From: Sporosarcina sp. ANT_H38
GTDB lineage: Bacteria > Bacillota > Bacilli > Bacillales_A > Planococcaceae
NCBI RefSeq assembly: GCF_008369195.1
Contig: NZ_VOBC01000001.1
Span: 310,001 to 374,000, forward strand
Length of the DNA stretch: 64,000 nucleotides
Reading direction: 5' to 3'
Part shown: positions 9,154 through 17,328 of the stretch, in pieces
How positions within the stretch are numbered: the stretch's first letter is position 1
How the letters are laid out: every line of letters starts with the position of its first letter
Made by a program: the position numbers and the translations under genes
The notes under the pieces: generated by a model
Told to the model about the DNA's origin: nothing
Databases searched by the model: none
The model's input: the letters and a program-made list of their open reading frames with translations, nothing else

Positions 9154-10374
9154 ATGACAACGCTAAAGGAATCAAAAACATTAGGAAATCCTGTTTATCC
9201 GATTATGTTTGCAATTGGTGCCTGCCACCTGCTAAACGATACGCTCCAATCTGTAATTCCCGCAATGTTCCCCGTACTTGTAAAAGAGAGAGGGTTCAGC
9301 TTTACCCAACTTGGATTCATTTTTTTTGCGTTAAATATGGTGGCATCTGTCTTACAACCGGTCATTGGATATTTAAGTGATCGAAAGCCAAAACCGTATG
9401 CGCTCCCATTCGGAATGGTGTTTTCGCTGGTTGGAATAGGGGGGCTTGCTTTTGCTCCTACCTACTGGTTACTTATCGTTTCCGTCATGTTACTTGGATT
9501 TGGTTCTGCTGTTTTTCACCCTGAAGGATCGCGAGTCTCTTTTATGGCTGCAGGATCGAAGCGTGGCCTTTCTCAATCCATCTACCAAGTGGGGGGGAAC
9601 TCGGGGCAGGCACTTGCTCCGTTGATAGGCGCGTACATATTAGTTCCGTATGGTCAAAAATCGGCAGCGTTATTTTTGTTTGTCGCGGCACTTGGTATTT
9701 TTATTTTGATGAAAATTTCTGCCTGGTATAAAAAGCAGTTGGAACAAGAGCAGTTAAACAATCGCAAGAAAGTTCTTCTCTCTTCTATTGGTAACTTAAC
9801 GAAAAAGAAAATAGGGATAGCACTTGGTCTACTTCTCGTCATCATCTTTGCCCGTTCATTTTACGTTACCAATATTACAAGTTTTTTCATCTTTCACTTG
9901 ATGGATAAATACCAAGTATCAGATAAAGAGGGATTACTCTATATATTCCTATTTCTTGCACTTGGGGCAGTGGGCACATTTTTTGGAGGACCGATGGCAG
10001 ACAAAATTGGAAGGAAAAACGTCATTGTACTTTCGATCGCAGTGCCGATACCGTTATGCCTGCTGCTTCCATATGCGCCATTATGGGCTGTGGCATTGTT
10101 ACTGATATTAATTGGTTTCTTCATTATGTTGAGCTTTTCGGTGACGGTTGTTTATGCGCAAGAACTTGTCCCAAGTAAAATTGGTACGATGGCAGGGCTG
10201 ACTGTCGGTCTGTCATTTGGTATGGGGGCAATTGGCTCAGTTGTCATTGGAAGAATGATGGACATTATTGGGGTTTACCCGGCGATGATTATTGTTTCGT
10301 TCCTCCCTATTATTGGACTTGTAGGGTTGGCGCTACCGCGCGATCAAAAAATAACAGCGGAAACAGCAGCTTAA
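9154..10374 (+). CDS. MFS exporter, fosmidomycin-resistance (Fsr) type
   Basis: Twelve-segment major facilitator of 406 residues. The N-terminal HLLNDTLQSVIPAMFPVLVKE and the motif SDRKPKPYALPFGM are characteristic of the Fsr group, and GFGSAVFHPEGSR follows as in that family. The cytoplasmic loop is basic (KKQLEQEQLNNRKKVLLSSIGNLTKKK) before the second half, which carries GGPMADKIGRKN. The family pumps drugs or metabolites out by proton antiport; the real substrate is not deducible. It begins 163 bp from the divergent nitroreductase and is followed 9 bp later by a DinB gene with its own strong ribosome site, so the two are probably co-transcribed. Confidence 0.87.
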   Translation: MTTLKESKTLGNPVYPIMFAIGACHLLNDTLQSVIPAMFPVLVKERGFSFTQLGFIFFALNMVASVLQPVIGYLSDRKPKPYALPFGMVFSLVGIGGLAFAPTYWLLIVSVMLLGFGSAVFHPEGSRVSFMAAGSKRGLSQSIYQVGGNSGQALAPLIGAYILVPYGQKSAALFLFVAALGIFILMKISAWYKKQLEQEQLNNRKKVLLSSIGNLTKKKIGIALGLLLVIIFARSFYVTNITSFFIFHLMDKYQVSDKEGLLYIFLFLALGAVGTFFGGPMADKIGRKNVIVLSIAVPIPLCLLLPYAPLWAVALLLILIGFFIMLSFSVTVVYAQELVPSKIGTMAGLTVGLSFGMGAIGSVVIGRMMDIIGVYPAMIIVSFLPIIGLVGLALPRDQKITAETAA

Positions 10375-10383
10375 GGAGGAAAA

Positions 10384-10854
10384 ATGAATAGTTATTGTAG
10401 ATATGCATTGCATCAAATAAGGGTAGCGATCGATTCTCTTGTTGAACTTGTAGATTGCTTGGAAGAACGTGACTTACAACAAAGGTCAACAGCCAATAAG
10501 CGTTCAGTAGGTGAGTTATTGGAGCATATTGCAACAGTATGCAGAGCGGATTATTATATTGCTAATGGTGCAAACCGAGAGGAAATGGCAGCATTTTATT
10601 CAACGGTTTCATTGACTTCAAAAGCAGAAATTAAAGAGGCGTTAATGAGTAATTATGTTTTTTTACAAGGGAGATTTATGGAGTTTAACGATGTAGAGTT
10701 GCACATGGAAATGACTTCTTATTGGGGGGCAACCTACTCCCGGTATGAGTGGCTATTAGAAGTAATGACCCACCTATATCATCATAGAGGGCAATTGCAT
10801 ACAATACTTGTTCATTGTTATGGTATGGACTTGAAAGTTCAGTTATTCGAATAA
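10384..10854 (+). CDS. DinB-family four-helix protein
   Basis: A 156-residue predicted four-helix bundle. Candidate metal ligands are His48 (LLEHI) and the cluster HLYHHRGQLH around residues 130-139, the usual three-histidine arrangement of DinB/YfiT proteins, some of which are thiol transferases or hydrolases. AAGGAGG precedes the ATG by 5 nt and lies directly after the exporter stop, implying a two-gene unit. The specific reaction is unknown. Its pairing with an efflux pump suggests modification or export of the same toxic compound, which is only inference. Confidence 0.8.
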   Translation: MNSYCRYALHQIRVAIDSLVELVDCLEERDLQQRSTANKRSVGELLEHIATVCRADYYIANGANREEMAAFYSTVSLTSKAEIKEALMSNYVFLQGRFMEFNDVELHMEMTSYWGATYSRYEWLLEVMTHLYHHRGQLHTILVHCYGMDLKVQLFE

Positions 10855-10884
10855 CTAGAGGGTGAAAATAGATAATTTCCTTCG

Positions 10885-10917
10885 TTGGCTTTTATGTTCA
10901 ATCCATATTATAATATG
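10885..10917 (+). promoter_or_regulatory. Promoter with palindromic -10 region
   Basis: TTGGCT (10885-10890) and TATAAT (10909-10914) lie 18 bp apart. The -10 is embedded in the perfect palindrome CATATTATAATATG (10904-10917), which may be an operator or an AT-rich coincidence. Confidence 0.5.
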
Positions 10918-10951
10918 AAGTCGGTTTAAATTTGAAAGTAGGTTGTAAAAG

Positions 10952-12127
10952 TTGTCTAAAAATCAAAAAAAGAAAATGCTAATATTAATGATTAATATGT
11001 TTATTGCAGTTGGAAGTTTCGGAATTATTATTCCAATTTTACCGACCTATCTTTTGTCAATTGGACAAGGTGGGACGGCAGCAGGCTTGATGATTTCCAT
11101 ATTTGCGGGAGCTCAGCTTATTATGTCGCCAATTGCAGGGAAATGGACAGATCGCTATGGACGTAGAATAATGATTATTTCAGGGCTTAGCGGTTTGGCT
11201 CTGTCAATGTTCGTTTTTTACTTTTCTGATTCGATTGGAATTTTATATTTTTCTCGTGTAATTGGTGGCGTTGGAGCAGCGCTTTTAATACCTGCGATTT
11301 TTGCATACGTTGCAGATATTACGACAATGGATCAGCGTGCAAAAGGAAACAGTTACATTTCCGCTGCAATGTCACTTGGGATTGTTATTGGGCCCGGAAT
11401 TGGAGGATTCTTAGCTGATTTCGGTTTGAAAATGCCGCTACTCATTTCTGCTTTAGTAGGACTTGCAGCTGTTGCTTTCTCAGCATTCATGTTGGAGGAA
11501 AGCATGGATACGAAAATCGAAGTTTCCAATGAAAAGTCTGAGCCAATGGTAAAAGAAATTGCGCAGTCATTTAGCAAACCGTACTTTATCCCTTTAGTTA
11601 TTACACTTGTCATGAGCTTCGGATTAATGGCTTATGAATCTGTTCTCGGTCTTTTCGTCGATAATGTGTTCGGAGCAACTCCGAAAGATATTGCTGTATT
11701 AGTGACGTCAACAGGTATCATCAGTGTAATCATTCAACTATTTGCGGTTGATTGGATTGTTCGCAAGTTTGGAGAGGCGGCCGTATTGAACATTTTCCTT
11801 GCGCTTGCAGCACTTGGATTTTTACTTTCCATTTTTGTACCAAGCTACATCATGTTTTTCGGTGTTACGATGATTATTTTCTTATCGACCTCTATATTGA
11901 GGCCTGTACTAACGACACTTATTTCGAAGTTAGCAGGGAACGAGCAAGGGTTTGCAATGGGTATGAATAATGCCTATATGAGCATTGGAAGTGTCCTTGG
12001 CCCGCTCCTAGCAGGCCGTCTGTTTGACGTGAATATTCTATATCCGTTCATACTTGGACTAATCGTTCTTGTCATTACAATTTTTGTCTCCATGAAATGG
12101 AAAGGTCCAGGGAACATTTCGATGTGA
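10952..12127 (+). CDS. MFS multidrug efflux protein (NorA/Bmr/Blt-like)
   Basis: Proton-driven drug exporter of 391 residues and 12 predicted segments. Signatures of the DHA1 group are visible: the loop 2-3 motif GKWTDRYGRRIMI, the antiporter motif C in GIVIGPGIGGFLADFG, and ARVIGGVG-like SRVIGGVGAALLIPA in segment 4. Translation starts at TTG 10952 with only a weak upstream purine run, so expression may be low. It has its own promoter and a strong terminator at 12129-12165, making it monocistronic. Substrate range cannot be read. Confidence 0.87.
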   Translation: MSKNQKKKMLILMINMFIAVGSFGIIIPILPTYLLSIGQGGTAAGLMISIFAGAQLIMSPIAGKWTDRYGRRIMIISGLSGLALSMFVFYFSDSIGILYFSRVIGGVGAALLIPAIFAYVADITTMDQRAKGNSYISAAMSLGIVIGPGIGGFLADFGLKMPLLISALVGLAAVAFSAFMLEESMDTKIEVSNEKSEPMVKEIAQSFSKPYFIPLVITLVMSFGLMAYESVLGLFVDNVFGATPKDIAVLVTSTGIISVIIQLFAVDWIVRKFGEAAVLNIFLALAALGFLLSIFVPSYIMFFGVTMIIFLSTSILRPVLTTLISKLAGNEQGFAMGMNNAYMSIGSVLGPLLAGRLFDVNILYPFILGLIVLVITIFVSMKWKGPGNISM

Positions 12128-12128
12128 T

Positions 12129-12165
12129 AAAACAGGCAATCCCAAGAAAAGGGGTTGCCTGTTTT
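12129..12165 (+). terminator. Intrinsic terminator
   Basis: AAAACAGGCAATCCC pairs with GGGGTTGCCTGTTTT and is followed by a T-rich run, directly after the MFS stop. Confidence 0.85.
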
Positions 12166-12216
12166 ATTGATTTCTATTGCTTTACAAGTTCCGGATGCCG
12201 AAGTATAATATAATGA

Positions 12217-12228
12217 TTACCTAGGTAA
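12217..12228. promoter_or_regulatory. MarR operator candidate
   Basis: The perfect palindrome TTACCTAGGTAA sits just downstream of the AT-rich -10-like TATAATATAAT and 18 bp before the MarR ATG, a position suited to autorepression. Confidence 0.55.
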
Positions 12229-12246
12229 ATAAAAGGGGTTGAAGAT

Positions 12247-12657
12247 ATGAATCCATTATTCCATGAAGTTTTTCAAAAGACACGATTGTTAAGTAAAGAA
12301 CTAAATCTAGTGCTTAAAGAATATGAACTGTTTGCATCACAATGGACAGTACTTTACTGTGTTCATCAGCATGAGGAAATGATATTAACGAATATATGGA
12401 GGTATTTGAATGTGGAAGCTCCGACGGTTACACGAACTGTGAGCCGATTAGAGGAATTAGGATGGCTGACGACATACGAAGGTAAGGACCGTAGGGAAAA
12501 GATAGTCCGTCTTTCAGAAGAAGCAGTAGCCAAATTTCCTGTGATTGAGGCTTCGATTATTCAGTTTGAAAATGAATTTTTAAAAGATTTGACGAGCGAA
12601 GAACAGGCAATACTTATGGGGTTGTTGAAAAAGTTGGACAAAGAAAGAAGTGAGTAA
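12247..12657 (+). CDS. MarR-family regulator coupled to an exporter
   Basis: A 136-residue winged-helix regulator. LTNIWRYLNVEAPTVTRTVSRLEELGWL contains the recognition helix, and EGKDRREKIVRLSEEA forms the wing with the conserved DRR. AAAAGGGG precedes the ATG. The next gene, an MFS exporter, overlaps its 3' end by 8 bp (start 12650), so the two are translationally coupled and the regulator most likely represses its own exporter operon through the palindrome at 12217. The inducing compound is unknown. Confidence 0.9.
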   Translation: MNPLFHEVFQKTRLLSKELNLVLKEYELFASQWTVLYCVHQHEEMILTNIWRYLNVEAPTVTRTVSRLEELGWLTTYEGKDRREKIVRLSEEAVAKFPVIEASIIQFENEFLKDLTSEEQAILMGLLKKLDKERSE

Positions 12658-13840
12658 TTTGGTGAAGAAAGAACCTATTTGGACAAGACCATTTATCAGT
12701 TTGTTTTTCACAAACATATCGGTATTTATCGTATTTTATGGTCTTGTAACTACTCTTCCTCTTTATGCAATTGGGGTGTTGAACCGAACGGATGAAGAAG
12801 CTGGTTTATTGATGACGGTATTCTTACTTTCAGCAATTGTTGTAAGACCGTTTACAGGGAAAATATTAGATATTGCAGGAAAGCGAAAAATGTTATGGAT
12901 TAGTTTGGTCCTTTATTTAATATGTACAGTCCTCTATTATTTTATCCAGCCGTTTGCAGGACTTTTAGTGTTACGTTTTGTGCAGGGAATTTGGTTTAGC
13001 ATAATTACGACGTCGACCATTTCAATAGCTGCAGATATTGTACCGATCAAACGAAGGGGAGCGGGTCTAGGCTATTTCTCAATGTCGACAAATTTAGCCG
13101 TTGTTCTCGGACCATTAATAGCGCTGTCCATCATTCAATCTTTTTCATTCGATGTATTGTTTATCGCGCTGAGCATTTTTATGATTATTGGTGTGTTAAC
13201 ATCGCTATCGGCACCAGCCGGGGCTGTTCCAGAAAAAAGTGATGTGAAAGGTAAATTGTCAATTGGCGACCTATTTGAAAAAGGGGCCATGCCAGTTGCA
13301 CTCCTCGGAAGTTTGATTGCGTTTTCTTATGCGAGTGTTTTATCTTATCTATCCATTTATGCACAGGAAAAAGGACTCTTGGCATTGGCAAGTACTTTCT
13401 TTCTTGTGTTCGCGGTGGTTATGTTATTAACGCGCCCGTTTACTGGAAGGTTATTCGATGAAAAAGGACCACAATATGTAATAATACCTGGGTTTATATT
13501 TTTTGCTATCGGTCTTATCCTGTTAGCAAACATGGATTCTGCATTGTCCTTTTTAGTTGCAGGGGCTTTCGTTGGGTTTGGTTATGGAGCACTTGTCCCA
13601 AGTTTACAGACACTAGCAGTGCAATCGACAAAACATGAAAGAAGTGGCTATGCAACTGCTACATTCTTTACGTTTTTTGATTCAGGTCTTGCGATAGGAT
13701 CGTTTGTACTTGGACTTATTGCCCTTCATTTTGGCTATCAGTATGTTTACTTGGCGTCAGGTGTTCTTGTACTGGTCGTATTTCTCCTTTATTTAGTAAT
13801 TAGGAGAAGAAAGAAAGTCAAAGAACCCTTGAATGATTAG
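12650..13840 (+). CDS. MFS transporter (YwoG-like)
   Basis: A 396-residue, 12-segment major facilitator of the drug-efflux type. The loop 2-3 signature appears as RPFTGKILDIAGKRKMLW, and a matching copy RPFTGRLFDEKGPQYV sits in the second half. The GTG start at 12650 overlaps the MarR gene; a second GTG at 12662 is possible. The C-terminus is basic (RRRKKVKEPLND). The coupling to a MarR repressor points to inducible export of a toxic compound. A perfect terminator hairpin follows. Confidence 0.86.
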   Translation: MSNLVKKEPIWTRPFISLFFTNISVFIVFYGLVTTLPLYAIGVLNRTDEEAGLLMTVFLLSAIVVRPFTGKILDIAGKRKMLWISLVLYLICTVLYYFIQPFAGLLVLRFVQGIWFSIITTSTISIAADIVPIKRRGAGLGYFSMSTNLAVVLGPLIALSIIQSFSFDVLFIALSIFMIIGVLTSLSAPAGAVPEKSDVKGKLSIGDLFEKGAMPVALLGSLIAFSYASVLSYLSIYAQEKGLLALASTFFLVFAVVMLLTRPFTGRLFDEKGPQYVIIPGFIFFAIGLILLANMDSALSFLVAGAFVGFGYGALVPSLQTLAVQSTKHERSGYATATFFTFFDSGLAIGSFVLGLIALHFGYQYVYLASGVLVLVVFLLYLVIRRRKKVKEPLND

Positions 13841-13883
13841 TCAGTAGACCGATTGAATAAAATATAGATCAGAACAATACGAA

Positions 13884-13919
13884 AAAGACCGCTAATTCGC
13901 ATATGAATTAGCGGTCTTT
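13884..13919 (+). terminator. Intrinsic terminator
   Basis: AAAGACCGCTAATTC and GAATTAGCGGTCTTT form a perfect stem around a 6-nt loop, 43 bp after the exporter stop. Confidence 0.85.
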
Positions 13920-13985
13920 AAAATGCCAATACATAAACATTCACAAACAAATGGCGCTTGCTTTAATAATTGAATGAACAGTTAA

Positions 13986-14213
13986 ATTAAGAGGCGTACA
14001 CTAATTATTATAAGATGCCATTTTCGTGTTAAAACCATTGCTAATTCAGTGGTTAATGAGAAGGGAAATGAAGATGGAAAAGATGAGATTTATTCAACCC
14101 GAAAACTAGAAAATGCAGAAGGTATAAACCGCTTTCGTTTTATCGAAAGCAACCTGTTAAAAAGGTATCTTGACTCAAGCAAAGATAATTTTATGATTTA
14201 TTTTTTTACATAA
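13986..14213 (+). pseudogene. Open frame without start, probable gene remnant
   Basis: Bases 13986-14213 hold an open frame of 75 codons with protein-like composition (NEKGNEDGKDEIYSTRKLE, then GINRFRFIESNLLKRYLD) but no credible start codon or ribosome site. It runs into the convergent signal-peptidase-like gene by 16 bp. I recognise no family. The rest of 13920-13985 shows nothing. Confidence 0.25.
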
Positions 14214-14851
14214 CCTAATACTTTACCTTCTACATTATCCATTGGTAAGACTCCAAAATCTTTACTATCGGTACTTCTCCACCAGTTATCACCCAAGACA
14301 AATACAGTGTTCGCTTCAACTTTTACAGGTTCCATAGTAGTTGCAAAATATTCTTTCCAAGATTCATCATCACTTCTATTAGCGGGGGTGGATTCTTTAA
14401 AAAATTCATCTTTATTTTTACCTCTATTCAACACTATAGAATAAAAAGTATCTAGTTTCCTACCATCGATAAATACTTGACCGTTTATAATTTCGACTGT
14501 TTCACCGTCTAGACCAACCACTCTTGCAATGTAATGCTCAGGCATATTAAAATCGGGATTACTATCTATCGTGAAGTCTGGGGATTTTAAATAGATTACA
14601 TCACCTCGTTTTATATCCTTGTAATCGAGTTCCACAACTAAACGTGGATGAGCTAAAGTTTCATAATCGTGATTGCCTCTATCCATATTGTCATGAGACC
14701 ATTCCAATAACAACGAGTTTTCAAGAGGTTCTACCAATTCGACTTCTGGTTTTGTTACATTGTCTGTAATCGTTTCTATTTTAGTTGAAGTCACCTCTGG
14801 TGAACACGCAGTTAGTATTACTGCCATCCCGATTAGTACATATTTTTTCAA
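14198..14851 (-). CDS. Signal peptidase I-like lipoprotein, catalytic lysine apparently absent
   Basis: A 217-residue membrane-anchored lipoprotein: a short hydrophobic signal with the lipobox LTAC (Cys16), then a domain with S26 peptidase boxes. Box D is YIARVVGLDGETVEI (107-121) and box E is GDNWWRSTDSKDFG (187-200), close to the consensus GDNRxxSxDSRxxG. The box-D position that carries the general-base Lys in active enzymes is Ala109, and no SMxPT nucleophile box is evident; the nearest serine is in EWSHDNM. Active signal peptidases keep a transmembrane anchor rather than a lipobox. A catalytically inactive or altered S26-fold lipoprotein is therefore likely. Terminal TM helices are absent. 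Its role is unknown. Confidence 0.75.
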   Translation of the reverse strand: MKKYVLIGMAVILTACSPEVTSTKIETITDNVTKPEVELVEPLENSLLLEWSHDNMDRGNHDYETLAHPRLVVELDYKDIKRGDVIYLKSPDFTIDSNPDFNMPEHYIARVVGLDGETVEIINGQVFIDGRKLDTFYSIVLNRGKNKDEFFKESTPANRSDDESWKEYFATTMEPVKVEANTVFVLGDNWWRSTDSKDFGVLPMDNVEGKVLGYVKK

Positions 14852-14959
14852 ACCAGCATCTCCTTTAATTCATTATACCCGAGATTCAAAAATCCTTTGC
14901 TTAAAAATATAATTTTCTGTCATTTGTAATTATAATAGGATAATCATTTTTGGGGATTA

Positions 14960-14986
14960 TTGACATACGAATTGAAGTGCTATCCT
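14960..14986 (+). promoter_or_regulatory. Promoter before structured leader
   Basis: TTGACA (14960-14965) and TATCCT (14981-14986) are separated by a short 15-bp spacer. This places the transcript start near 14993, ahead of the candidate riboswitch. Confidence 0.5.
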
Positions 14987-15007
14987 AGGGGGAAATGTAT
15001 ATTCTTA

Positions 15008-15128
15008 AGTGTGCAAATAACGGTATCTGAAGCCTAAGACTGACAGCAAAGCAGCTCGGTTTAGGTCGAAAGGATTTTAAGCTTTTTGGGTATGAATCAT
15101 TAGATATGTGGTAACTTTGCCACCTGCA
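15008..15128 (+). ncRNA. Structured leader resembling a c-di-GMP-I (GEMM) riboswitch
   Basis: The leader before the gene at 15169 contains, in order, GTGCAAA, TGACAGCAAAGCAG, CGGTTTAGG and ATGTGGTAACTTTGCCAC. These resemble the order of conserved blocks in c-di-GMP-I aptamers (GGCAAACC, GACGCAAAGC, GGUCUAA, AUGGCAGCCGGGUUGCC). The last block folds as GTGGTA/TGCCAC. The GNRA tetraloop block is not clear and the spacing is longer than usual, so the class is uncertain. A covariance-model search would decide it. Confidence 0.35.
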
Positions 15129-15168
15129 AAACGGACTAATAGGAAGTAGAAGGAAGAGGAGGATTGTC

Positions 15169-15713
15169 GTGAAAAAGAAATTTTTCCTATCACTGTGTCT
15201 AGTCCCGCTTCTTATGCTTTTTTTGAAACCTGTTCCTGTGGCTGCTTGTTCATGTGCAATGCAGCCTTTTCACGTTCGTAAGCGGTTTTCAGCGGAGAAG
15301 TTATTAGAATAACGGACAATAGTGGGCTGTTGGGTGGAAGTGGGAAGACTGTGCTAGTTAATGTGAAAGAAACATGGAAGGGCATTAATAAAACGGAAGT
15401 TACCATAGCAACAGGTAGTAATGATGGAGATTGTGGCATACCGTTTGTTGTTGGCAAAGAATATTTGGTATTTGCTACTCTTTCTGATATGTACGGGGAT
15501 AAATCGCTAACGAGTATAATTTGCGATCCAACTACAGAGCTTGGAAATGCTGCTGAAGGTATTTCTATTTTAGGTCAAGGACAAGTTCCAACACAAGATG
15601 TGAACTCTATCGATAATAGAAAAATGATCGTCTTGATTAGTGGAGGAGTCGTTTTCATCGCTGGATTGGTTGGGTTTTTTGGGTGGTATCAGAGTAAGAA
15701 GAATAAAAGATAA
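15169..15713 (+). pseudogene. Frameshifted secreted CSC-motif protein with C-terminal membrane anchor
   Basis: GTG 15169, preceded by GAGGAGG, encodes a good signal peptide (KKKFFLSLCLVPLLMLFLKPVPVAACSCAM) but the frame ends at 15310. A second frame from about 15282 resumes with FSGEVIRITDNSGLLGGSGKTVLVNVKETW, then EYLVFATL and a conserved-looking DCGIPF, and ends with one membrane helix and KKNKR. The two halves match one protein type (ACSC near the mature N-terminus, then AVFxGxV), but a frameshift and perhaps a few lost codons lie at 15280-15292. Read as drawn, no full-length product is made. Function of the family is unknown. Confidence 0.7.
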
Positions 15714-15716
15714 TTG

Positions 15717-15761
15717 AAAAGCCTATTGTCGAAACCGACCCGAGTTTCGTTAATAGGCTTT
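15717..15761. terminator. Intrinsic terminator, convergent
   Basis: AAAAGCCTATT pairs with AATAGGCTTT, with a second nested pairing CGAAAC/GTTTCG. It lies between the pseudogene and the minus-strand DUF3298 gene. Confidence 0.75.
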
Positions 15762-15797
15762 AATTTATGGTCTAATAATGTCATTAACAAGTAATAG

Positions 15798-16409
15798 TCA
15801 AGTAAATGCCATCATTCGGTCAAGTGGACCGTCGGGATTAATAATATCAGCTAGATCTTTGATTGGAATTGGGAAGTATGGAAATCCCCATACATACGCT
15901 GTGATTTCATAAAGTTGGAAATAAATAACGAGAGAGGTGTCCGCAATATAGAAATCCTGGTCACTGCGGATTTCTGTGAATGGTTCAAGCAACTGGATAT
16001 TCCAGTCTTTGATTCGCTGATTTATAATATCCGACAGCTTTTTCTCGTAATCGCTACCTTTTTTGAACAAATCCTTCAATTCATATTGTTTTCCGGTTTT
16101 TGTATCAAATGTTAATGATTTAATGGTGGTCATCCCATGTGCACCGCCTGTAAAAGAATAGACGATAAGATTCAAACTAAGGATACCACGTTGATTGTTC
16201 TTCAACTCGAAATAGGCTAGCAATTCCACGAGGTCTTTATCGTAAAAACTTCGTTCAACAAGTATTTTATTCAACGTCGTAATAATGGCATAATTAATTG
16301 TACTTTGCACATTGAGATTTGGTAATTGGGTAACAACAGGATAATACACTTTAACATCCTCTGAGGCATGGGGCAGTCTTTTCGTTACAATTGATACTGG
16401 TAAATCCAT
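15798..16409 (-). CDS. DUF4163/DUF3298 (RsiV-like) protein
   Basis: A 203-residue protein with an N-terminal DUF4163-like part (YYPVVTQLPNLNVQSTINYAI) and a C-terminal DUF3298 part (YSFTGGAHGMTTIKSLTFDTKTGKQYELKDLF, then FPIPIKDLADII). This fold occurs in the extracytoplasmic region of the anti-sigma factor RsiV, where it binds lysozyme, and in deacetylase partners. No signal peptide or membrane segment is present here. The start was placed at 16409 because AAGGAAAGGA lies 8 nt upstream; the frame is open to 16604 but that start has no ribosome site. The function is unknown. Confidence 0.7.
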   Translation of the reverse strand: MDLPVSIVTKRLPHASEDVKVYYPVVTQLPNLNVQSTINYAIITTLNKILVERSFYDKDLVELLAYFELKNNQRGILSLNLIVYSFTGGAHGMTTIKSLTFDTKTGKQYELKDLFKKGSDYEKKLSDIINQRIKDWNIQLLEPFTEIRSDQDFYIADTSLVIYFQLYEITAYVWGFPYFPIPIKDLADIINPDGPLDRMMAFT

Positions 16410-16823
16410 AGAAAACGTCCTTTCCTTCTTAATAGAGTAGTTCATCATATGTACAATTGAGTTGGGAAAGTCGGGATAATGGTGAATAGGAACAAAACAA
16501 TACTCTTTCAAATTTGGAAATTGTAACGATACATATGACTTGTCAGTGTGATGAATAGCGTAGATATCGTAAGGGAAATATGTACTTTGAAATAGTGCGC
16601 CCACGAAATCTTAATAACGTTTCACTTTACGCATGCAGCCACAGAAATGTGGTAAGCGAATCAATTCGCGTAAATCAATGCCTCTCGAACTTGCTCTAGT
16701 ACATTTACGTCTTGAATAGCTAACGCGTTCATCATGCCAAGGGGATTTAAGGACTATCGAATGACACATAGCGTCGTTCCATGTAGAATTAATGTAACGA
16801 ACACTAATTGGGGAGGTTTCAAT

Positions 16824-17258
16824 ATGAAAAAAAAACAGAAAGACTATGAAAATAAATTGAAGAACTTTGATCCTGAGTCCAGTATGCAGGAAACAGAAAA
16901 TCATTATTCAGATGAAAAGTTTTGGGGCAAAGTGATGAAATACGGGAAACAGGCAGGGAAGACAACAGTCTATTATAGTTTGCTTCTTTTCTACGTTGCT
17001 AAAAGCCCTGAAGTTCCAAAATCTTCAAAAATGATTATTGTAGGTGCACTCAGTTACCTCATCTTCCCAGTCGATCTCATTCCGGATTTCATTCCTGCTG
17101 TCGGATTGGTGGATGACGCCAGTGTTATTGCCGCTGCAGTATATAAAGTTATTTCATATATAGACGGTGATGTGAAAAATAAAGCGAAACAAAAACTCGC
17201 GAAGTTTTTTGATGTTGATACGGATTATGCAGATATTGATGAGAAATTGTCAAACTGA
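16824..17258 (+). CDS. ykvA: YkvA-family (DUF1232) protein
   Basis: A 144-residue small membrane-associated protein with the DUF1232 signature YLIFPVDLIPDFIPAVGLVDDASVIAAA around residues 73-98, preceded by a hydrophobic helix. The N-terminal 40 residues are highly charged. The start was set at 16824 (GGGGAGG 7 nt upstream) and not at the longer frame from 16734. The family is widespread and uncharacterised. A terminator follows at 17273-17310, and then repeat element A. Confidence 0.87.
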   Translation: MKKKQKDYENKLKNFDPESSMQETENHYSDEKFWGKVMKYGKQAGKTTVYYSLLLFYVAKSPEVPKSSKMIIVGALSYLIFPVDLIPDFIPAVGLVDDASVIAAAVYKVISYIDGDVKNKAKQKLAKFFDVDTDYADIDEKLSN

Positions 17259-17272
17259 AGAAGTACTTCAAT

Positions 17273-17310
17273 AAAAAGGTGAGTAGCTATTTTTACTAGC
17301 TCGCCTTTTT
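17273..17310 (+). terminator. Intrinsic terminator
   Basis: AAAAAGGTGAGTAGCTA pairs with TACTAGCTCGCCTTTTT, 14 bp after the ykvA stop. Confidence 0.85.
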
Positions 17311-17328
17311 AAAAAGATAAGAACACGT

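Noticed and set aside
16410..16604. N-terminal extension of the DUF3298 gene up to 16604
   Set aside because: The GTG at 16604 lacks any ribosome site, while ATG 16409 has AAGGAAAGGA 8 nt upstream. The extension may be a remnant of another gene.
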